Positions 29,253 to 38,556 are shown, counted from the first letter of the stretch. The stretch is DNA of 48,903 nt from Kiloniellaceae bacterium (GCA_021776055.1 JAJFGP010000011.1:1-48903); one strand, 5' to 3'. The notes: generated from the letters alone by a model not told the origin. Program-made: numbers and translations.

Positions 29253-30524
29253 TTAGTTGGCATCGGCGCCGCGCGCCATGAGCCATGTCAAAAGGGGTTG
29301 CCAGACCAAATCGGCCGCGCGGCCGCCGACGACCATGCCGATATGGCCGGCCGCCGGGCGCAGAATTTCGGTATTCGGGATGGCCTCGCACAAAGCCAAT
29401 GCCGACGCCGGCGGCACGATACGGTCGCCGGACGGAATGATACCGAGACTGGGCAGCTCGAGGCGCGCCGGATCGACCGCCTTACCGGCAACGCGCCAGT
29501 GCCCGGTGGCCGGCGTATTCTCGCCGTACCAGCCGGCCAGGCATTCGCGCGCAACCGGAGCGGCCAGCGGAACCCCATCGTTCAGCCAATCCTCCAGGGC
29601 GACAAATGCCTTGGCCTTGCGGTGTGCCGGGTCGAGGCGCGCGAAGGCCAGGAACTTGCGCACCACCAGTTGCGGGTCGAGACCGGCAAAGAGCGCCTGG
29701 ATGACGTCCACCGGCAGCTCACCCAGGGTATCGAGGAGCGGTGAAAGCAGGGTTGCCGCCGATGCCGCCTGGGCACTCTGCGCCCCGGCATCGGCATGGA
29801 AGTCCCAGGGTGTGGCCAGCAACGCCAGGCCAGAAAGATCGGCGCGCCGGCGCAGCGCCAAGGCGAGCGCCAGCAAGCCACCCATGCAATACCCGAGCAC
29901 CACCGGCCGTTGCCCGGTCGCCGCCAGCACCGCATCGAGCGCCGATTCCAGGCGCCCGGCGATATAGTCAGTCAGGGTAAAGCGTCGCTCTTCCGCGCCC
30001 GGCCGGTCCCAATCCACCAGATAGGGGCGCACGCCCTTGTCGGCGAGCCACCGCAGCAGGCTTGTCTCCGCCGTCAGGTCCAACACATAGGCGCGGTTGA
30101 TGAGAGACGGGACGACGAGAACCGGCGGGCCGGCGGCGCCCGTTTTGCCGGATGCCAACGCGCCATAGTCGAGCAGCCGAGTCGTCCCCTCGCGCCAGAC
30201 GTCCGGTGCGGGCGGTAAATCGCGGCGATAGGGGTGCTGGCGATAGGCCGAGATACCGTCGAGCAGCGCCTTATGGCGCTCGCTGATCTGCTGATCGAGT
30301 ATCGTCGCCGCGGTTTCAGGTTCGAGTTTTGCGAGGCTTGCTTGCAGAGCGTCGGCCGCTTGGCGCAGGTCCGCCTTCCAGGGCAGCGATCCGTTTCTCA
30401 AGAGCGGTAAGGCGGCGCGCGAGCTTGTCCACGTCAGCGCCGCCACCGCCAGATGCAGCCCCAGGGGCCGCGGACCCGGCCGCTTGGGGGTGTCCGGATC
30501 GCGCTGCGGTGCGGCTTTGGGCAT
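29253..30524 (-). CDS. PhaC-like alpha/beta hydrolase (Cys-nucleophile PHA synthase-like)
   Basis: GYCMGG (GxCxG box), SGDRIVPP, AAGHIGMVVGG; next to phaA/phaB and phaR. Confidence 0.8.
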   Translation of the reverse strand: MPKAAPQRDPDTPKRPGPRPLGLHLAVAALTWTSSRAALPLLRNGSLPWKADLRQAADALQASLAKLEPETAATILDQQISERHKALLDGISAYRQHPYRRDLPPAPDVWREGTTRLLDYGALASGKTGAAGPPVLVVPSLINRAYVLDLTAETSLLRWLADKGVRPYLVDWDRPGAEERRFTLTDYIAGRLESALDAVLAATGQRPVVLGYCMGGLLALALALRRRADLSGLALLATPWDFHADAGAQSAQAASAATLLSPLLDTLGELPVDVIQALFAGLDPQLVVRKFLAFARLDPAHRKAKAFVALEDWLNDGVPLAAPVARECLAGWYGENTPATGHWRVAGKAVDPARLELPSLGIIPSGDRIVPPASALALCEAIPNTEILRPAAGHIGMVVGGRAADLVWQPLLTWLMARGADAN

Positions 30525-30750
30525 CGGCGGTTGCCTCTCCCTGGGTTGCCGGTGTCTGCATGGACGGGACCAAACCAGCCATCAAACCGGCCCAGGCGGC
30601 CGGCGTTGCCGTGCCGGCCAAGCCCATGCCGGTCATAACCTGCTGCAAGGCCCGGGCGAAGTCCTGGTCCGTGGCCAGCGCCGACATCTGGTCCTGCCAT
30701 AGGTCCAGATACCGTCTTGCCAGCTCGTCCGCATCCGCCTGCTCCGCCAT
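30316..30750 (-). CDS. Small PhaE-like / PHA synthase-associated protein
   Basis: MAEQADADELARRYLDLWQDQMSALATDQDFARALQQVMTGMG and C-terminal coiled-coil DKLARRLTALEKRIAALE; upstream of and overlapping phaC-like. Confidence 0.6.
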   Translation of the reverse strand: MAEQADADELARRYLDLWQDQMSALATDQDFARALQQVMTGMGLAGTATPAAWAGLMAGLVPSMQTPATQGEATADAQSRTAARSGHPQAAGSAAPGAASGGGGADVDKLARRLTALEKRIAALEGGPAPSGRRSASKPRKTRT

Positions 30751-30832
30751 CGCTGGGAAGTATACCGGCGCCTCCCGGCCCTGACTAGGGTGCCCCGCAT
30801 GGTCCAAGCCTCCCCAGGGCTCAAATCAACGA

Positions 30833-30861
30833 TACGACTATTGCCAAGCGTACGACTATTG
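30833..30861. repeat. 11-bp direct repeat, 18-bp period, in the phaR/PhaE-like divergent region
   Basis: TACGACTATTG at 30833-30843 and 30851-30861. Confidence 0.7.
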
Positions 30862-30983
30862 ATTGACAGTCCTTGCCGCATCGCAGCACAATTGGCGTAC
30901 GCAGTGCAGCAAGATGCGGCCGGACCCGGGGACTTGCCTCGGCAACCGACGTACTTTCCCGGAGGCAGCGAAAGGCACGGCAC

Positions 30984-31619
30984 GTGGTGGGCAAGAAGAA
31001 CAACGACGAAGGCCAACCGACCGTCATCAAGAAATATGCCAATCGCCGATTGTACAATACGGCGACCAGCAGTTACGTCACCCTGGATCATCTCTGCCAG
31101 ATGGTGCAAGAGGGCATCGATTTCGTGGTCTACGACGCCAAGAGCGGGGATGATATCACCCGCTCGGTGCTCACCCAGATCATTGTCGAGGAAGAAGGCA
31201 AGGGGCAGAACCTACTGCCCATCAAGTTCCTGCGTCAGATCATCGGCCTCTATGGCGATTCCATGCAATGGATGGTGCCGCGCTATCTCGATCACATGAT
31301 GGAATCGTTCTCTCAGAACCAGGAACGCATGCGCCAATCCATGCAGGAATCATTCGGGGGTATGTTCCCCTTCGGTAAGTTCGAGGAGATGGGCAAACAG
31401 AACATGACCATCTTCGAAAACGCCATGAAGATGTTCACGCCATTCGAAAATGAGTCGGGAGGCGATACCGGACCCGGCCAGGAAGCCCAGCCTGCGGCAG
31501 CGCCGAATAGCAGCAGTAAGGCCGCGCCCGAGGCCGATACCCTGGACCGCCTCAAAGCCCAAGTCGACCTGCTACAGCAGCAACTCGAAACAATCAGCAA
31601 GACCAAGTCGAAAGATTAG
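30984..31619 (+). CDS. phaR: Polyhydroxyalkanoate synthesis repressor PhaR
   Basis: VIKKYANRRLYNTATSSYVTLDHLCQMVQEGIDFVVYDAKSGDDITRSVLTQIIVEEE; GTG start inferred. Confidence 0.93.
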   Translation: MVGKKNNDEGQPTVIKKYANRRLYNTATSSYVTLDHLCQMVQEGIDFVVYDAKSGDDITRSVLTQIIVEEEGKGQNLLPIKFLRQIIGLYGDSMQWMVPRYLDHMMESFSQNQERMRQSMQESFGGMFPFGKFEEMGKQNMTIFENAMKMFTPFENESGGDTGPGQEAQPAAAPNSSSKAAPEADTLDRLKAQVDLLQQQLETISKTKSKD

Positions 31620-33367
31620 ATCGTTGCCGGTTGGCGCCTGCCGCTTGGGGCCGCCGCGAAGCGCGGCAAGGGTAGTGGCATGATCGTCTGCCGCCGCCAG
31701 GCGGGAGTGAGTTCGGGCTTGCCGAAGAAATATCCCTGAAGCAGATCGACACCCTCGTTGGCGAGGATCGCGGCTTCCTCATTGGTCTCCACGCACTCCG
31801 CGACCGTGACCAGGTTGAAGACCTGCGCGAGGCTGAGAAGATTGCGGATGAAAAGCTGGTTCTCGGTGCTGTGCGCCAAGTCGCGCACAAACGAGCCATC
31901 GATCTTGACCACATCGACGGTCAGCGCCTTGAGGTGGCGGAAGGTGGTGTAACCCGCGCCGAAGTCGTCCAAGGCCACCTCGCAGCCTAGATTTCGTAGG
32001 ACCGAGACGAAGCGCGCCGAGTCGTCGATGTCGAACAGGGCGGCAGTCTCGGTAATCTCAACGATCATGCGGTTGGCCAGATCGCGGCGACCCTTCAACT
32101 GCGCGATGAGGGCACGCAGCCAGCCACGGTCAGCGGCGGTAACCCCGGAGATGTTGAATGCCAACGTCACCTCCGGATGCTCCTCCAAGTCACGGACAAC
32201 CAGTTCCAAGGCGCGCCGGTCAATGGCGCGCATAAGGCCCAGGCGCTCGACCACCGGAATGAAACGGCCGGCCGCGATCACGCTGCCGTCCCGCGCTATC
32301 ATGCGCAGCAGGCATTCGTAGTAACGCACCTCGTGGGTAAGCGCATCGACCACGGGTTGATAGGCAAAGACGAGGCGATCCTCTTTTAGCGCCTCCGTAA
32401 CCTGCTCGCCCAACTCCATGTTGGCGCGGTGGTTGAGACGTTGTTCCTCGGACATCTCGAAGGGCTTCACACAATCGCGCCCCGAGGACTTTGCCTTCAA
32501 CAGCGCAGCCTCGGCATTGATGATGACATCGAAGCTTGTCCGCGCCTGGTCCGGGAAGTGAACCGAGCCGATGGACAAGGTGACATGCACGCTATTGGTA
32601 TCGATGACGATTGGGGTTTGCCGCATTGCCTCGACGATACGTTCACCGATCATGGCCGTGTCGTCGGGCGAACAGAAGGCAAGCACAACACCAAAGCGGT
32701 CGGAACCGAGGCGGCCAATAACGTCGGTGGTGCGCAGACACTGATCCAAACGGCGCGCTACCTCGACCAGAACGCGGTCGCCGGCGGCACTGCCATACGC
32801 CGTGTTGATGCGGTCCAACTGATCGATACCAACCGCCAGGAAAGCTCCCGGGGGGCCGTAGCGCAGACTGTAGGCAAGCGCATAGTCGAGCGCCTCGCGC
32901 AGGCGCAACTTGTTGTAGTGCCCGGTCAACTCGTCATAATTGGCCAGATGCTCGAGACGGGTTTCGTTCTGCTTGCGTTGGGTAACCAGCCGCAGCATTC
33001 CGGATAGGCGAACCGGTGTCCCACCCGGTGATATCTCAACAGTTCCGCGATCGTGCACCCAGCGAAACTCACCGTCGCTTGCCCGGATCCGATACTCGCA
33101 ATCATACCCCATGGTCCCGGCAAAATGCTCGGAGAGGGCTTGCATGCGTGCCGGCAGGTCTTCTGGATTAATACGGCTATGAAAGCGATCGCCGCTGCGT
33201 GGTACGGTCGCCGAACTGAGGCCCAAAAAGTCGGCTGCCCGCCCGACCCAATCTATGCGGTCGGTCGCCAAGTCCCAGCTGTAGACAAGATCACCGGATC
33301 CGTCCACGGCGGCGCGCAAGCGCTCAAGCTCGGCCAAGCTCTCGTCTCGAGAGATAGATTGAAGCAC
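31616..33367 (-). CDS. PAS-GGDEF-EAL protein (degenerate GGDEF, near-complete EAL)
   Basis: PAS-like N-terminus; LGSDRF in place of GGDEF; ECLLR in place of EALLR; DDFGAGYTTFRHLKAL, VKIDGSFV, VAECVET, QGYFFGKP. Confidence 0.9.
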   Translation of the reverse strand: MLQSISRDESLAELERLRAAVDGSGDLVYSWDLATDRIDWVGRAADFLGLSSATVPRSGDRFHSRINPEDLPARMQALSEHFAGTMGYDCEYRIRASDGEFRWVHDRGTVEISPGGTPVRLSGMLRLVTQRKQNETRLEHLANYDELTGHYNKLRLREALDYALAYSLRYGPPGAFLAVGIDQLDRINTAYGSAAGDRVLVEVARRLDQCLRTTDVIGRLGSDRFGVVLAFCSPDDTAMIGERIVEAMRQTPIVIDTNSVHVTLSIGSVHFPDQARTSFDVIINAEAALLKAKSSGRDCVKPFEMSEEQRLNHRANMELGEQVTEALKEDRLVFAYQPVVDALTHEVRYYECLLRMIARDGSVIAAGRFIPVVERLGLMRAIDRRALELVVRDLEEHPEVTLAFNISGVTAADRGWLRALIAQLKGRRDLANRMIVEITETAALFDIDDSARFVSVLRNLGCEVALDDFGAGYTTFRHLKALTVDVVKIDGSFVRDLAHSTENQLFIRNLLSLAQVFNLVTVAECVETNEEAAILANEGVDLLQGYFFGKPELTPAWRRQTIMPLPLPRFAAAPSGRRQPATI

Positions 33368-33740
33368 GGGCGATCACTCCTACCTGAAGCGTTCGTCTAT
33401 CGCCGGAAAATCAACGGGGTGAACTACCGCTACGACCGCTCCTACTGGAATGCGGGCCTAGCGGCACCCGTTGGCCGGTACACAGGTTCTAGGGTAAGCT
33501 TCGTCTCACTAAGAATTTATGAATAAAGACAAATGTGACAGTTGTTATGGTTAATTTTAAACTATTCAACTAGTACATATATAGCTCGATATTGAATATT
33601 ATCATCGGTTTTTATTGTTAATATAACGTATTAATAGAGTTTAATTTTGCGATCCACCTACAATTCAAACAATTTATATTGCATTTGCCAGAAATTTGCG
33701 TCACAATTCGTTTCTTCTCCGAATCAATTACACTGGGTTC

Positions 33741-34181
33741 ATGGCCAGTTTATCTTCGCCTCTCGTCTTACCGGCAGGCTCCGCGATTCGGCTACCATCG
33801 CCGCCGCAGTCGGTATCCGGTCACGCCTTCGAGGTGCGCCCGATCCCAGGCGTGGCTCCGCCACAGCCCCTGCGAGCGGAATCGCAAGCACGCCAATCGC
33901 GCGAAGACCTTACCGAGGATCGAGGGCGGGCGCGGCGCGCCGACCAGGGAGCTTTTGGCCAATCGCGGCCCCGACAAAGCGCGACACAATCCTTCGCGCC
34001 AACCGATTTCGCCTCCAGTCAGTTCTTGGCGCAGATTTTCGGCCAAGACCATGGGCCGGCCGGAAACGTCGTGGCCCTGCACCGCAATGGTGCGACTTTG
34101 AGCAGCGATGCCTATCGACGGGCCGGCGGTGAACCGGTCATCTACAGTGAGCAACCTCAGATTCTACGGATCGCTGTTTGA
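33741..34181 (+). CDS. Hypothetical protein, 146 aa
   Basis: ORF after an AT-rich intergenic region; codon choice consistent with coding; no family recognised. Confidence 0.55.
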   Translation: MASLSSPLVLPAGSAIRLPSPPQSVSGHAFEVRPIPGVAPPQPLRAESQARQSREDLTEDRGRARRADQGAFGQSRPRQSATQSFAPTDFASSQFLAQIFGQDHGPAGNVVALHRNGATLSSDAYRRAGGEPVIYSEQPQILRIAV

Positions 34182-34402
34182 CGGTTACACCGCGTATTCT
34201 TCCGCAGCAGCGCCTGCTTCTAGAGCTGCTCCTAGCCTCCGGCCATATTGCCGTGCCTAGCGATGCGCGGGGAACGATTTTATGGCGGACCTTAGAGGAA
34301 TGCCGCCAAGCGCGCTGGATTACCGTGGCCGAGGTCAGCCCCGATTTCTTCAACATTGGGATCACCAGGGCCGGCCGCATCGCCGTCAAGGACGGCAGCT
34401 AG
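34178..34402 (+). CDS. Small hypothetical protein, 74 aa
   Basis: TTG start overlaps the previous stop (ttga). Confidence 0.5.
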   Translation: MTVTPRILPQQRLLLELLLASGHIAVPSDARGTILWRTLEECRQARWITVAEVSPDFFNIGITRAGRIAVKDGS

Positions 34403-34409
34403 CTTTCCA

Positions 34410-35399
34410 CTAGGGGCGCGGCTCTGTGCGCAGCTCGCGCAAGGTGAAGGAATCGGCGTGGATATCGGCAAGATCGACACCCGCTAGATAGGCTTGCCGC
34501 TGCGCCCCCGTCACCATAGGTGGACAACCGCATAGGAAAAGGCGCCAGCCACCAAGATCCGCATGATCGGCGAAGGCCGCCGCCTCGGCACGTTGCGGGC
34601 GACACCCCGATATGTCCGGGGAGCCGGATAGGCACGGCGTGTAGTGGAAATTCGCGTGCGCCGTGGCCATTGCCACCAACTCGTCGCGCAGATACAGGCC
34701 CTCGGCGTGGCGGCTGCCGTGATAGAGATGGATCGGGCCACTGTGACCAACCGCCAACGCCGCGCGCGCAATCCCATACAAAGGCGCAAGCCCGGTCCCG
34801 TTACCCACGAGAAGCAGAGGTTGCTCCGGCCGCCCCGGCACATAGAAGCAGGCGCCATTCGGTCCCTGAAAGTCGACCTCCGCGCCCGGCTTTAGATCGT
34901 CCGATATCCAGGTGCTCATGGCACCACCCGTGTGCCGTTTAACATGGACCTCAAGGGCCGCATCTTGGCCCGGAACGCTAGCCAGGGAATAGCTACGCGA
35001 TAGGCCGTCGGCACGGCGAACATTGATAAACTGGCCGGCGGAATAGTCGATAGGTTCGGCGGGCTGCAAACGCAGCCGCCAAACCAGCGGGGCCAATGGC
35101 TCGTTTTCCAGGACCCGGGCCCGCGCATAAATCGCCCCTTCATCGGGCAACGAAACCGTCAGCGGACTCTGAGGCCGGCAACAACAGGCCAAGAAGTAGC
35201 CTTGTCGGCGCAAGGTTTCGCGCAGGGGTGCCTGCGCCTCAGGCGGGACCAAGCCATCCAAGCCGCGGAGCACGCACGTCAAGCATTGGCCCACGCGACA
35301 GGAATGGGGCAGCGCGACGCCTTGCCGCAACAAGGCATCGAGCACCGTTTCCGACTCCCGGCACTCGTATTCAACGCCCCGAAAGGCGATCGCCGCCAT
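34410..35399 (-). CDS. 2Fe-2S ferredoxin / FAD-NAD(P) oxidoreductase
   Basis: CRVGQCLTC with a downstream Cys for the [2Fe-2S] cluster; SRSYSLAS FAD motif; LLVGNGTGLAPLYGIA; LFLCGCPPMV. Confidence 0.9.
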   Translation of the reverse strand: MAAIAFRGVEYECRESETVLDALLRQGVALPHSCRVGQCLTCVLRGLDGLVPPEAQAPLRETLRRQGYFLACCCRPQSPLTVSLPDEGAIYARARVLENEPLAPLVWRLRLQPAEPIDYSAGQFINVRRADGLSRSYSLASVPGQDAALEVHVKRHTGGAMSTWISDDLKPGAEVDFQGPNGACFYVPGRPEQPLLLVGNGTGLAPLYGIARAALAVGHSGPIHLYHGSRHAEGLYLRDELVAMATAHANFHYTPCLSGSPDISGCRPQRAEAAAFADHADLGGWRLFLCGCPPMVTGAQRQAYLAGVDLADIHADSFTLRELRTEPRP

Positions 35400-35430
35400 A
35401 ACCGTGCAGCGCTAGCGCCGGACCGTAACC

Positions 35431-35805
35431 CTAGGCGTTGAGCACGTCGTTCCGGGTGCCGGCGGCTATGCCCATGATCTCCTGCGCCACATCGGCGGCA
35501 ACCCCAAGCTCGGTCAAGGTCGCTTGAAGATGGCCGGCAACCGCATCGAAATGGCTGCCATCGAGGCCCTGAGCAACCAGGGGTGCGTGCGCCGTGCGCA
35601 GATCCTTGCCCGAATAGTGATTAGGGCCACCGAAGACGACCGTCAGGAACGACTTCTGCTTGGCCCGCTGCTCGTCCATATCGACGTCGTCGAAAAAATT
35701 GTTGATCTTCGGATCGGCTAAAACCTTGCGGTAGAACAAATCCACGGCCGCTTCCACCGCAGCCGCACCGCCAACACGCTCAAAAAGACTGCCAGACATT
35801 CCCAC
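35431..35805 (-). CDS. Group 1 truncated hemoglobin
   Basis: SLFERVGGAAAVEAAVDLFYRKVLADPKINNFFDDVDMDEQRAKQKSFLTVVFGGPNHYSGKDLRTAHAPL. Confidence 0.92.
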   Translation of the reverse strand: MGMSGSLFERVGGAAAVEAAVDLFYRKVLADPKINNFFDDVDMDEQRAKQKSFLTVVFGGPNHYSGKDLRTAHAPLVAQGLDGSHFDAVAGHLQATLTELGVAADVAQEIMGIAAGTRNDVLNA

Positions 35806-35887
35806 TCTCCTCGTATGCGCCGGATAATCGCGCCGGACGCTGTTTCCGTAGAGAGTTGTGACAAATGCCGCCTAAGAAACGGTGAAT

Positions 35888-35917
35888 ATTATAGTGTTTA
35901 TCTACTTATGGTTGCAA
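35888..35917 (-). promoter_or_regulatory. Candidate sigma70-type promoter for trHb
   Basis: Minus strand TTGCAA-N18-TATAAT. Confidence 0.45.
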
Positions 35918-35966
35918 ATGCGTGTGTATGCATAATCCCCTGCCTCGGACCGCTTCGGATACATGC

Positions 35967-37310
35967 TCACACGTCCTCGACCGCTTGTACCAGCCACCTG
36001 GCGGTCCGCAGGAGGCGACCGTCGTTGCCGCGGCCAGCAATGAGCTGCGCCCCCATAGGGAGGCCGGCGGCGCCGCGTAGTATGGGTAGGGTCACCGCCG
36101 GCGCACCGCAATAGGTCCATAGCGTACTGAAGACGGGGCTACCGGTTGATTCCAGACCCAATGGGGCCTCGCCAGTCGCCGCCGGGGCAAGAATCGCATC
36201 GTAATCATAAAATATCTCATCAAGGCCAGTGTTGAGAACCTCGCGCCATTCGACGGCACGGTTATAGTCCACCGCGGTCGTCTTCCGGCCTTCCTCGATC
36301 AGCGCGCGAAGATTATCGCTGAGCTTGTCGCCGCCATTCTCGTGGAAAGAATGGAAGCTCTTGGCGATATCGGCGCACATGATCGTGCGATGCCATTGAA
36401 CCGCCTTCTCGAACGGCGACGGCAGATCAAGTACATCGCAGTTGTCGCCGAGAAGATCGGCCAATCCCTCGAGCGCCGCCTGAGTATCCTCGCTCGCCTG
36501 GTCCCACACGGGCGTCTTCACGAACGCCAGACTGGGGGTTGCCGGCGGCTCCTGCGCGGCGACCGCGACAATATTGCGGGCCCCTTGCGGGCGCATATCG
36601 GGGTCATTGGCATCGTACGCCATCAATGGCTCGGCCAGCAGCGCCAGATCCTCGGCGCAACGGGCAAAGACACCTATGTGGTCGAGGATACGCGATTGGC
36701 TCAAAACACCGTGCCGCGACATCGCCCCATGGGTCGGCTTGAAGCCATAGACGCCGCAATACGCGGCGGGCCGTATCACCGAGCCGTTGGTTTGGGAGCC
36801 CACCGATAGCGGCGTCATACCGGCGGCCACCGCCGCCGTGGAGCCGCTGGATGAGCCGCCGGGTGTGCGCTCCGGGTCGTGCGGGTTGCGGGTCTTGCCG
36901 GGGTGATAGGTGGCCAGCTCGGTGGTCACGGTCTTGCCCATGATCACGGCGCCGGCCTGGCGCAGCAATGCAACCACGGTCGCATCCTCGGTGGGCCGCC
37001 GCCCCGCGTGGAGAACGGTGCCGTTCTCGGTCGGCAAGTCCTTGGTATCGATAATGTCTTTAAGACCAACCGGCACACCGTGCAGCGGCCCCAGATCGAC
37101 GCCGGTGCGGTGCGCCTCGTCGGCTTGGCGCGCCTGTTCCAGCGCATAATCGGGATCCAGCGTTGCCCACGCCTGAACCGTCTCGTCCACCGCGTCACAG
37201 CGCTCCAGGCAGGCGCGCACCAAGGCTTCCGACGTGAACTCCCCGGCATGAATGCCGGCAACCGCCTCGACCGCGCTTAGATGCGCCAGGCTCTCTTGCG
37301 TTTCGCTCAT
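35967..37310 (-). CDS. Amidase (amidase-signature family)
   Basis: GPLHGVPVGLKDIIDTKDLPTENGT; PGGSSSGSTAAVAAGMTPLSVGSQTNGSVIRPAAYCGVYGFKPTHG. Confidence 0.93.
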   Translation of the reverse strand: MSETQESLAHLSAVEAVAGIHAGEFTSEALVRACLERCDAVDETVQAWATLDPDYALEQARQADEAHRTGVDLGPLHGVPVGLKDIIDTKDLPTENGTVLHAGRRPTEDATVVALLRQAGAVIMGKTVTTELATYHPGKTRNPHDPERTPGGSSSGSTAAVAAGMTPLSVGSQTNGSVIRPAAYCGVYGFKPTHGAMSRHGVLSQSRILDHIGVFARCAEDLALLAEPLMAYDANDPDMRPQGARNIVAVAAQEPPATPSLAFVKTPVWDQASEDTQAALEGLADLLGDNCDVLDLPSPFEKAVQWHRTIMCADIAKSFHSFHENGGDKLSDNLRALIEEGRKTTAVDYNRAVEWREVLNTGLDEIFYDYDAILAPAATGEAPLGLESTGSPVFSTLWTYCGAPAVTLPILRGAAGLPMGAQLIAGRGNDGRLLRTARWLVQAVEDV

Positions 37311-37370
37311 TTAAGGCCGTGCTCCCCTAAATATCCCTATCGAGTGTATCTGCGGCAACGCCACACCTTA

Positions 37371-38336
37371 TCACGCGACCCGGTCCCCCGGCTCGCGACC
37401 GGCAAAAACCGCGTCCAGATTGTCCAGGGCACGAAACCCCATGGCATCCCGTGTTTCGTGTGTCGCGCTGCCCAGGTGCGGCAGCATGAAGACATTGTCG
37501 AGACCTCGAAATTCGGGACGGATGTCAGGCTCGTTCTTAAACACATCGAGCCCGGCGGCGGCGAGTTTCCCCGTGCGTAAGGCTGCGATAAGGGCGTCCT
37601 CGTCCACGATCGCGCCACGCGCGGTGTTCACGACAATAGCCCCGTCCGGCAAAAGGGCAATGCGTTGGGCATTGAGCAGATCGTTGGTCTCGGGAGTCGC
37701 CGGACAATGCAACGAAAGGAAGTCGCAGTGCGGCAATAGATCTTCGATAGTTTCATGATAGATGCCATTCGCCGCCTGCTCGGCGGGTAGCCGCCGCCGG
37801 TTGTGGTAGTGCAACTGCATACCCAGGCCGCGCACCATGTGAGCGAAGGTGCGGCCCACCCGGCCCATGCCGATAAGGCCAAGGCGCTTGCCGGTCACCT
37901 GGGTGCCGAGCATGAAGGCCGGGCTCCAGGACTTCCAGGCGCCGGCCCGCACAAGGCGCTCGCCCTCGCCCGCCCGCCGGGCGGCGCCAAGCATGAGCAA
38001 CAAGGCAATCTCGGCAGTGGCGTCGGAAAGGACGTCCGGCGTATTCGTGACCACGATCCCGCGGCGCTTGGCGGCGGTCAGGTCCACGTGATCGACGCCT
38101 ACGGAAAAATTGGCAATTGCCCGTACACTTTTCGGCAAGCGCTCGATCGTCGCCGCATCCATCCGCTCCGTATGGCAGGCGAGCAGAGCATCCGCCCCCT
38201 CCAACCGGGCGATCAACTCGTCGGTAGCGTAGAGCCGGTCCTCGTCATTGAGCTGCGCCCGATAGTCACGAGCCAAGCGCGCCTCCACCGCTTCCGGCAG
38301 CTTGCGGCCAACGATGACAATAGGTTTTTGGCTCAT
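37371..38336 (-). CDS. D-2-hydroxyacid / D-glycerate dehydrogenase
   Basis: RLGLIGMGRVGRTFAHMVRGLGMQLHYHNRR; LSLHCPATPETNDLLN; VFKNEPDIRPEF. Confidence 0.9.
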   Translation of the reverse strand: MSQKPIVIVGRKLPEAVEARLARDYRAQLNDEDRLYATDELIARLEGADALLACHTERMDAATIERLPKSVRAIANFSVGVDHVDLTAAKRRGIVVTNTPDVLSDATAEIALLLMLGAARRAGEGERLVRAGAWKSWSPAFMLGTQVTGKRLGLIGMGRVGRTFAHMVRGLGMQLHYHNRRRLPAEQAANGIYHETIEDLLPHCDFLSLHCPATPETNDLLNAQRIALLPDGAIVVNTARGAIVDEDALIAALRTGKLAAAGLDVFKNEPDIRPEFRGLDNVFMLPHLGSATHETRDAMGFRALDNLDAVFAGREPGDRVA

Positions 38337-38556
38337 AGCAACCTCCCACAGTGTTCCGCCCCGGTGTTGTAGTATGCGACATTGACGGCAAGTTCAAATG
38401 GGACCGGCCGCGGCGGCGACGGCTGGGAACCTAATGACCGCGTCTCTAGAAGGGATATATAGCCCTTATTTTGCGGCGACTTACCGATGGCGAGGTGGCG
38501 ATTTTCGGAATTTTGCCCGATTTGGCCCGACACTTCGGCGCGAATGGCCATAACCG

